Shown: one piece after another, positions 60,167 through 64,000 of the stretch
Layout: every line of letters begins with the position of its first letter
Position numbering within the stretch: the first letter of the stretch is position 1
Program-made: the position numbers and the translations under genes
Notes under the pieces: model-generated
Database searches by the model: none
What the model was told of the DNA's origin: nothing
Seen by the model: the letters and a program-made list of their open reading frames with translations, nothing else
Assembly: GCA_021770655.1 (NCBI GenBank)
Contig: JAETQO010000017.1
Coordinates: 33,266 to 97,265 of the forward strand
Direction: 5' to 3'
Source: Ruminococcus sp.
GTDB lineage: Bacteria; Bacillota; Clostridia; Oscillospirales; Ruminococcaceae
DNA length: 64,000 nt

Positions 60167-61348
60167 TTATAAAGCGAAATCTCTTGAATCGTTGCTGAAT
60201 ACCGATTGTGCAAAGCAGAATGCTTTGTCGCCTATCGTATTCAGTGAATCGCACAGTTCAACGCTGGCAATGGAAATACATTTGTCAAACGCACCGTCAC
60301 CGATATTTTCTACGCCGTCTTGTACGATCATGCTCCTCAGACTTTCACAGTCACAGAATGCCTGCTCGCCGACATTTTTTACACTGCCGGGTATAACTAT
60401 CTCCCTGAGTGCGCAGCAACCGTTGAAAGCATTGTTGCCAATAGCCGTAAGCTTTTGCGAGAGTCTTATCGACTCGGCGGACTTGCACTGGGCAAAAGCT
60501 TTTTCGTCAACAGACGTTACCGTGTCGGGCAGATAGACGCGCTCCAGCTTTTCGCACAGAGTGAATGAAAACGCGCCGATTTTTCTCAAGCCTGCGGAAA
60601 TATCAAGTTTTTTCATTTCGGAACATCCGAAAAATGCGTGATCGCCTATACGCTGAACATTTGAAGGAATGATCGCTTCCTCAAGAGAAGAACAAAAGGC
60701 AAAAGCGCAGTCCTCAATTTCGGTAAGGGCATTTGGAATATTTATCTTTTTAAGTGAAACGCAGTTCTGGAATGAACCGCACTCAACGGAAATGATATTT
60801 TCGTTGAGATAGATCTCTTTCATTTCAGAGCAGAAACCAAAAGCAGATTCCCCGATAATTCTCATTGATACCGGCATATCCACTCTTTCAAGACTGCCGC
60901 AGTTATAGAAAGTAAAAGGCTGAATCTCAGTAACGCCCTCAGGGATCACAGCGAATCTGAGAGATTCACAGTTGTAAAAAGCTTTGTATCCGATATAGCT
61001 TACGGTTTCCGGGATAGAAACATTAATAAGGGAACAGCACTGAAAAAAAGCTTTTCTGCCGATTGCGGCAACGCCTTTTTTTATAACCGCGCATTTCAGG
61101 TCGTACAGATCGGAAAATGCGCCGTTTGCTATGCCGATAACTCTTTTCCCGCAGATCTCAGAGGGTATATCCAAAACTTCCGTATGAATATCGCCTTTGT
61201 AGCTCAGTATAATGCAGAAGTTCTCACCTGCCGCTGTATAACAGTAGTCGCCGTAGATTTTTTCTCCGCTGATCTTGCTGTCGGATCTGAGCCCTGCACG
61301 ACCAAGCGCAAGCATAAAACCGCAGTCATCAATGAAATTGTAACCCAT
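60167..61348 (-). CDS. BspA-type leucine-rich repeat protein
   Basis: The 393-residue protein has about 12 LRR_5 (BspA/TpLRR) units of 23 residues with the pattern IxIPxxVxxIGxxAFxxCxxL, for example VSIPETVSYIGYKAFYNCES. It has no signal peptide, membrane helix or anchor motif, so it should be cytoplasmic, unlike most BspA-type adhesins. The first 70 residues form a separate cap. ATG 61348 follows GGAGG at five bases. It is probably monocistronic. The binding partner is unknown. Confidence 0.88.
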   Translation of the reverse strand: MGYNFIDDCGFMLALGRAGLRSDSKISGEKIYGDYCYTAAGENFCIILSYKGDIHTEVLDIPSEICGKRVIGIANGAFSDLYDLKCAVIKKGVAAIGRKAFFQCCSLINVSIPETVSYIGYKAFYNCESLRFAVIPEGVTEIQPFTFYNCGSLERVDMPVSMRIIGESAFGFCSEMKEIYLNENIISVECGSFQNCVSLKKINIPNALTEIEDCAFAFCSSLEEAIIPSNVQRIGDHAFFGCSEMKKLDISAGLRKIGAFSFTLCEKLERVYLPDTVTSVDEKAFAQCKSAESIRLSQKLTAIGNNAFNGCCALREIVIPGSVKNVGEQAFCDCESLRSMIVQDGVENIGDGAFDKCISIASVELCDSLNTIGDKAFCFAQSVFSNDSRDFAL

Positions 61349-61959
61349 TACAACCTCCGTCTCCTCAATATAAACGTGTTTACTTTCAGATAAAAATATG
61401 CAAAAATCTGTTTTCTGTTATATTATAAAATACTTAAACGTTTTCTTGTATATTCTAATGAAATTATACTACAATCATAAGGTATTGTCAATGATTTATT
61501 TATAAAAAATTAATTTTTGGACGTTTTTAACGTATTACCTACTGGTTTGTTGTTAAGTTGCACAAAAATATTCTGATCGATATGTTCGATGAAACGTTTT
61601 TTATGATAAACGTTTTCGCTAATAAAATTAAAAGCACTAAGTTGTAAATATCTGTATATTTATGCTTTGCCGATAAAAATACTCAAGAATTTGTAATCTA
61701 TTTGTAATTTCATAACAAATAGCAAAAAATATCCGTTACATTTGTATTAATTTTTTACGCAATAATTCTCGCTTTATGAGAAAATAAGCAAAATCATGGT
61801 AATTATATGGCTTAAAAGCAATGTAAATTACAATTTATGCCAGACTTGTTTACAAAAAGGTAACGGAGTTATTACGAATTGTAATAATTATTTTGTTAGG
61901 ATAATATATATTGATACGAACCGCGCAACACTGCGGTCAATAAACATGAAAGGATTGGT
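61349..61959. other. Long AT-rich intergenic region before the NlpC/P60 gene
   Basis: About 600 bases without credible genes separate two divergent genes. A likely minus-strand -10 (TATAAT) for the LRR gene lies near 61420, with a weak -35. I looked for a cyclic di-AMP (ydaO) riboswitch, common before such hydrolase genes, and did not find its conserved boxes. A short ACCGC/GCGGT hairpin lies near 61919-61936. Confidence 0.45.
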
Positions 61960-61994
61960 TTGCTATCAGTATCAAAAAAATCATTGCGGTATTT

Positions 61995-62978
61995 ATGTCT
62001 GTTGCGACTGTTCTTGCTTGTACGGCTTTTATGCCTGTAAGCGATTCTCTGCCGTTATTTGCGGCGATAACCGTCGAGGCTGAGGAGGGCGTTGCTGTAC
62101 CGACGGTAAAAAAGAAATATGCATACTCTAACAAGATAGAGCTTACCATATCAAATCTGAGTAAATATTCTTCAGGAACAAGTTTTGAGGTTTATGTGGG
62201 AGGTAGATATGTAAAGAAATACGGTCTTACTTCTTTAAAAAAGAAAAATCTTGTTGAGATTTTTCACGACGGCAATAAGTATCTTAAAAGCAATACCGGT
62301 TACAGCGTAAGGGTCAAAGCTGTCAATAAAGGTTTATCTAGCGAAAGCTCAGCGTTAAAAATAAAAACTGAGGATAAAACCTATTATCAGATAAAGAAGA
62401 ATGCTCAGCTTTATACTTTTAAGAACGGAGCGTTTAAAAAATCTTCCAAGGTCAAAAAGCTTGCAATGCCGTCCTGCGTACTTTGTTCCTCAAAGGGTAA
62501 GAGAATTGCTGGGCTCAGCATAAAGAATTGTGATGACGATTATCTGCTGATAAACGAGGGCGAGTACAAGGGTAAATATGTAAAGGCAGGTTCTCTGGTT
62601 CGGAGAACGCCTCAGCGTAATGCAAAGATTAAAAAGGTAGTGGATTATGCCGCAAGCATGGACGGAGGACGTTACGTTTACGGCGGTGCAAAATATAGGG
62701 CGACGGATTGCAGTGGCCTTACTATGCAGGCGTATAATCAGATTGGCGTAAATATTACTCACAGTGTAAGGACTCAGGCTAAAAAAGGCAAGTCTGTATC
62801 TATGAAAAATATTCAGGCAGGCGATCTGATAATCTGCAACAATTACGGTCACGTTGCAATGTATATAGGCGACGGCAAAATAGTTCATGCAATGAGCAGT
62901 TACTATGGTATAAAGATACAGCCGCTCAACAGAATATCCTACTGCGGAAAAATAAACACGATCAGACGTATAATATAG
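61995..62978 (+). CDS. Secreted NlpC/P60 family cell-wall hydrolase
   Basis: The 327-residue frame has a hydrophobic start ending near AAITVEAEEG, a fibronectin- or SH3-like middle (residues about 40-215) and a C-terminal NlpC/P60 peptidase domain with the catalytic Cys in RATDCSGLTMQAYNQ and His in NNYGHVAMYIGDG. It should cleave peptidoglycan peptides outside the cell. The signal peptide lacks its basic N-region when started at ATG 61995; the codons for SIKKIIAVF lie upstream in frame but without a start. A TTG at 61960 with AAAGGA before it would supply one if the seven-A run at 61974-61980 had one more base. Confidence 0.82.
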   Translation: MSVATVLACTAFMPVSDSLPLFAAITVEAEEGVAVPTVKKKYAYSNKIELTISNLSKYSSGTSFEVYVGGRYVKKYGLTSLKKKNLVEIFHDGNKYLKSNTGYSVRVKAVNKGLSSESSALKIKTEDKTYYQIKKNAQLYTFKNGAFKKSSKVKKLAMPSCVLCSSKGKRIAGLSIKNCDDDYLLINEGEYKGKYVKAGSLVRRTPQRNAKIKKVVDYAASMDGGRYVYGGAKYRATDCSGLTMQAYNQIGVNITHSVRTQAKKGKSVSMKNIQAGDLIICNNYGHVAMYIGDGKIVHAMSSYYGIKIQPLNRISYCGKINTIRRII

Positions 62979-62984
62979 CATAAA

Positions 62985-63019
62985 AAATCGGACAGACGTT
63001 TTTGATACGCCTGTCCGAT
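62985..63019. terminator. Bidirectional terminator between NlpC/P60 and mscL
   Basis: AATCGGACAG (62985-62994) and CTGTCCGATT (63010-63019) are perfect complements between two convergent genes, with an A-run on the left. Confidence 0.85.
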
Positions 63020-63036
63020 TGATTTGTGAAAAAAGA

Positions 63037-63474
63037 TTACTGATCGTTGTTCTGCTGTACTTTGAGGAGATCTCTGATCTCTGTGAGCAGAGCGATGTCG
63101 GGAGCAACTTCTTCCGGCTTTTCCTCTTCTGCTTCTTTCTTTCTGAGGTTTTTAAGCGCATTAAAAGCTTTTACAAAGATAAATACACAGAAAGCGGTGC
63201 CAAGGAAGGTTACAACTGCGGAAATGAAGTTTCCGACTGCAATAAACGGGTGATTTCCCCAAGGGATCGTAAAGCCGAGGGAACTGAAGTTTACACCGAA
63301 AAGAATTGTTCCTACCAGAGGCATGATGATGTCGTTAACAAGCGAGTTGATGATAGCTGTAAAAGCACCGCCTATTACGATACCGACTGCCATGTCAAGA
63401 ACGTTTCCTCTTGAGATGAATGTTTTGAATTCTTCAAAAAAAGCCTTTACAAAACCCTTCTTTTTCTCTTCCAT
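63037..63474 (-). CDS. mscL: Large-conductance mechanosensitive channel MscL
   Basis: MscL opens under membrane tension to release solutes on osmotic downshift. The 145-residue protein has the N-terminal amphipathic helix, TM1 with RGNVLDMAVGIVIGGAFTAI, NDIIMPLVG, TM2 (FISAVVTFLGTAFCVFIFV) and a charged cytoplasmic bundle ending in LLTEIRDLLK. ATG 63474 follows AAAGGA; upstream in-frame residues are not family-like. Confidence 0.95.
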   Translation of the reverse strand: MEEKKKGFVKAFFEEFKTFISRGNVLDMAVGIVIGGAFTAIINSLVNDIIMPLVGTILFGVNFSSLGFTIPWGNHPFIAVGNFISAVVTFLGTAFCVFIFVKAFNALKNLRKKEAEEEKPEEVAPDIALLTEIRDLLKVQQNNDQ

Positions 63475-63652
63475 AGTAGTTTCGTCCTTTCGTTTATTAT
63501 TATAGCTTAATATTAGCATAAATTTTTATGTTTTTCAATAGCAATTTCGACGATTTATGAACAGTTTCGACGTGTTTTCCTATTGATAAAAACAATAAGA
63601 AAGTCAATAATTAATAAAGCGAAACTGTTTTGTAAACAAACAATGAAAAGTA

Positions 63653-63681
63653 TTGCAAAACAAAAAATGATATGGTATAAT
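63653..63681 (+). promoter_or_regulatory. tRNA-Gln operon promoter
   Basis: TTGCAA (63653-63658) and TATAAT (63676-63681) are 17 bases apart, with TGG before the -10, about 30 bases upstream of the first tRNA. Confidence 0.8.
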
Positions 63682-63712
63682 GATTAAGCTGTTTGAGTGA
63701 GGGACACAATGA

Positions 63713-63788
63713 TGGGATATAGCCAAGAGGTAAGGCAGCGGACTTTGACTCCGTCATTCCGATGGTTCGAATCCATCTATCCCAACCA
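63713..63788 (+). tRNA. tRNA-Gln (anticodon TTG)
   Basis: The 76-base cloverleaf begins TGGGATATAGCC and ends with its acceptor complement TATCCCA, discriminator A and encoded CCA. The anticodon loop is CT-TTG-AC, and the T-arm GGTTCGAATCC is standard. It reads CAA codons. Confidence 0.95.
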
Positions 63789-63811
63789 ATATAACAAAAA
63801 CTCATAAACAT

Positions 63812-63887
63812 TGGGGTGTCGCCAAGTGGTAAGGCAACGGACTCTGACTCCGTCATTCCGAAGGTTCGAATCCTTCCACCCCAGCCA
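63812..63887 (+). tRNA. tRNA-Gln (anticodon CTG)
   Basis: The second 76-base cloverleaf begins TGGGGTGTCGCC and ends CACCCCA, discriminator G and encoded CCA. The anticodon loop is CT-CTG-AC, reading CAG codons. It closely resembles the first tRNA, 23 bases away, so the pair probably arose by duplication and anticodon change. Confidence 0.95.
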
Positions 63888-63918
63888 TATTGGTGGAACA
63901 AAAAAGATGCACCACCCG

Positions 63919-63946
63919 AAAAGCCCGTAATTACGGGCTTTTTTCA
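63919..63946 (+). terminator. tRNA operon terminator
   Basis: AAGCCCGTAA and TTACGGGCTT (63921-63940) are a perfect palindrome followed by TTTT. Confidence 0.88.
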
Positions 63947-64000
63947 TGCTCTGAGAGCGAGATTTTCAAGTGTAAAACCGTAGATGCTTTTCAGTTAAAA

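Noticed and set aside
61349..61959. Cyclic di-AMP (ydaO) riboswitch before the NlpC/P60 gene
   Set aside because: The location fits, but the conserved G-rich boxes of that riboswitch are not present.
63947..64000. Possible partial gene at the right edge
   Set aside because: The 54 bases are too short and show no clear coding signal on either strand.

Overview
The window looks like a low-to-mid GC Gram-positive anaerobe of the class Clostridia, most likely a Ruminococcus-like member of the Oscillospiraceae. This is inferred from gene content, not from a marker gene. The supporting features are AGGAGG-type ribosome binding sites with frequent TTG and GTG starts, a T-box leader, rubredoxin, CdaA/CdaR, an ECF transporter core, DUF5711, Cthe_2159, VTC and DUF4956 proteins, a zinc-finger ClpE-type ATPase, and no outer-membrane genes. 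Most of the window is ordinary chromosome. There is no prophage, CRISPR array or complete insertion sequence.

Layout. 1-6.4 kb: the start of a LacI-fold sensor, a foldase-like lipoprotein, rlmH, a WalJ-type hydrolase, a HAD phosphatase, rubredoxin and murA. 6.4-12.1 kb: NusG-II/Gx transporter pair, ruvC-DUF6572-ruvA-ruvB, an acetyltransferase and glmM. 12.1-16.8 kb: an accessory run with an rRNA methyltransferase, two paralogous small exported proteins, an aminoglycoside 6-adenylyltransferase-like gene, a three-part reading frame (helical peptide + TfoX-C + PfkB kinase) and a 27-residue-repeat helical protein. 16.8-22.9 kb: ecfA1-ecfA2-(hypothetical)-ecfT-truA, DUF5711 and CvpA. 23-31 kb: ClpE-type ATPase and the glycolytic cluster pgk-tpiA-gpmI, with three DUF3592-like membrane proteins inside it; gap lies alone at 33.6 kb. 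31-38.3 kb: an atypical kinase, an AT-rich pair of coiled-coil membrane proteins, a Cthe_2159 lipoprotein and a DUF4956/VTC pair. 38.5-44.1 kb: tyrS, preceded by an acetyltransferase, a radical SAM protein and a methyltransferase that sit behind a tyrosine-type T-box; then LysR and an SGNH hydrolase. 44.2-55.5 kb: a heterodimeric ABC exporter, rnr, secG, an FAD dehydrogenase, cdaR and cdaA. 55.8-64 kb: EamA transporter, truncated pheA, ispF, a candidate small RNA, pyrE, a lone ABC ATPase, a BspA-type LRR protein, an NlpC/P60 hydrolase, mscL and two tRNA-Gln genes.

The main unexpected signal is a set of non-coding repeats lying exactly where genes are broken. One is a 180-bp element with terminal inverted repeats starting TTAAGG: one intact copy, two partial copies and one isolated end. 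The other is an exact 115-bp direct repeat carrying a perfect 40-bp palindrome. ecfT has lost its N-terminus, a CdaA-linked gene its C-terminus and pheA the start of its chorismate mutase domain, each at a repeat edge. A bare element end also lies just upstream of tyrS, whose likely T-box is now about 2.1 kb away behind three other genes. This could be real repeat-driven rearrangement, or false joins in the assembly; the sequence alone cannot decide. Possible single-base homopolymer changes (14.95-15.41 kb and 61.97 kb) raise the same question.

Other items of interest are the three-module kinase reading frame with strong internal start sites, a candidate sRNA between ispF and pyrE, and a recurrent TTGCAA -35 element.
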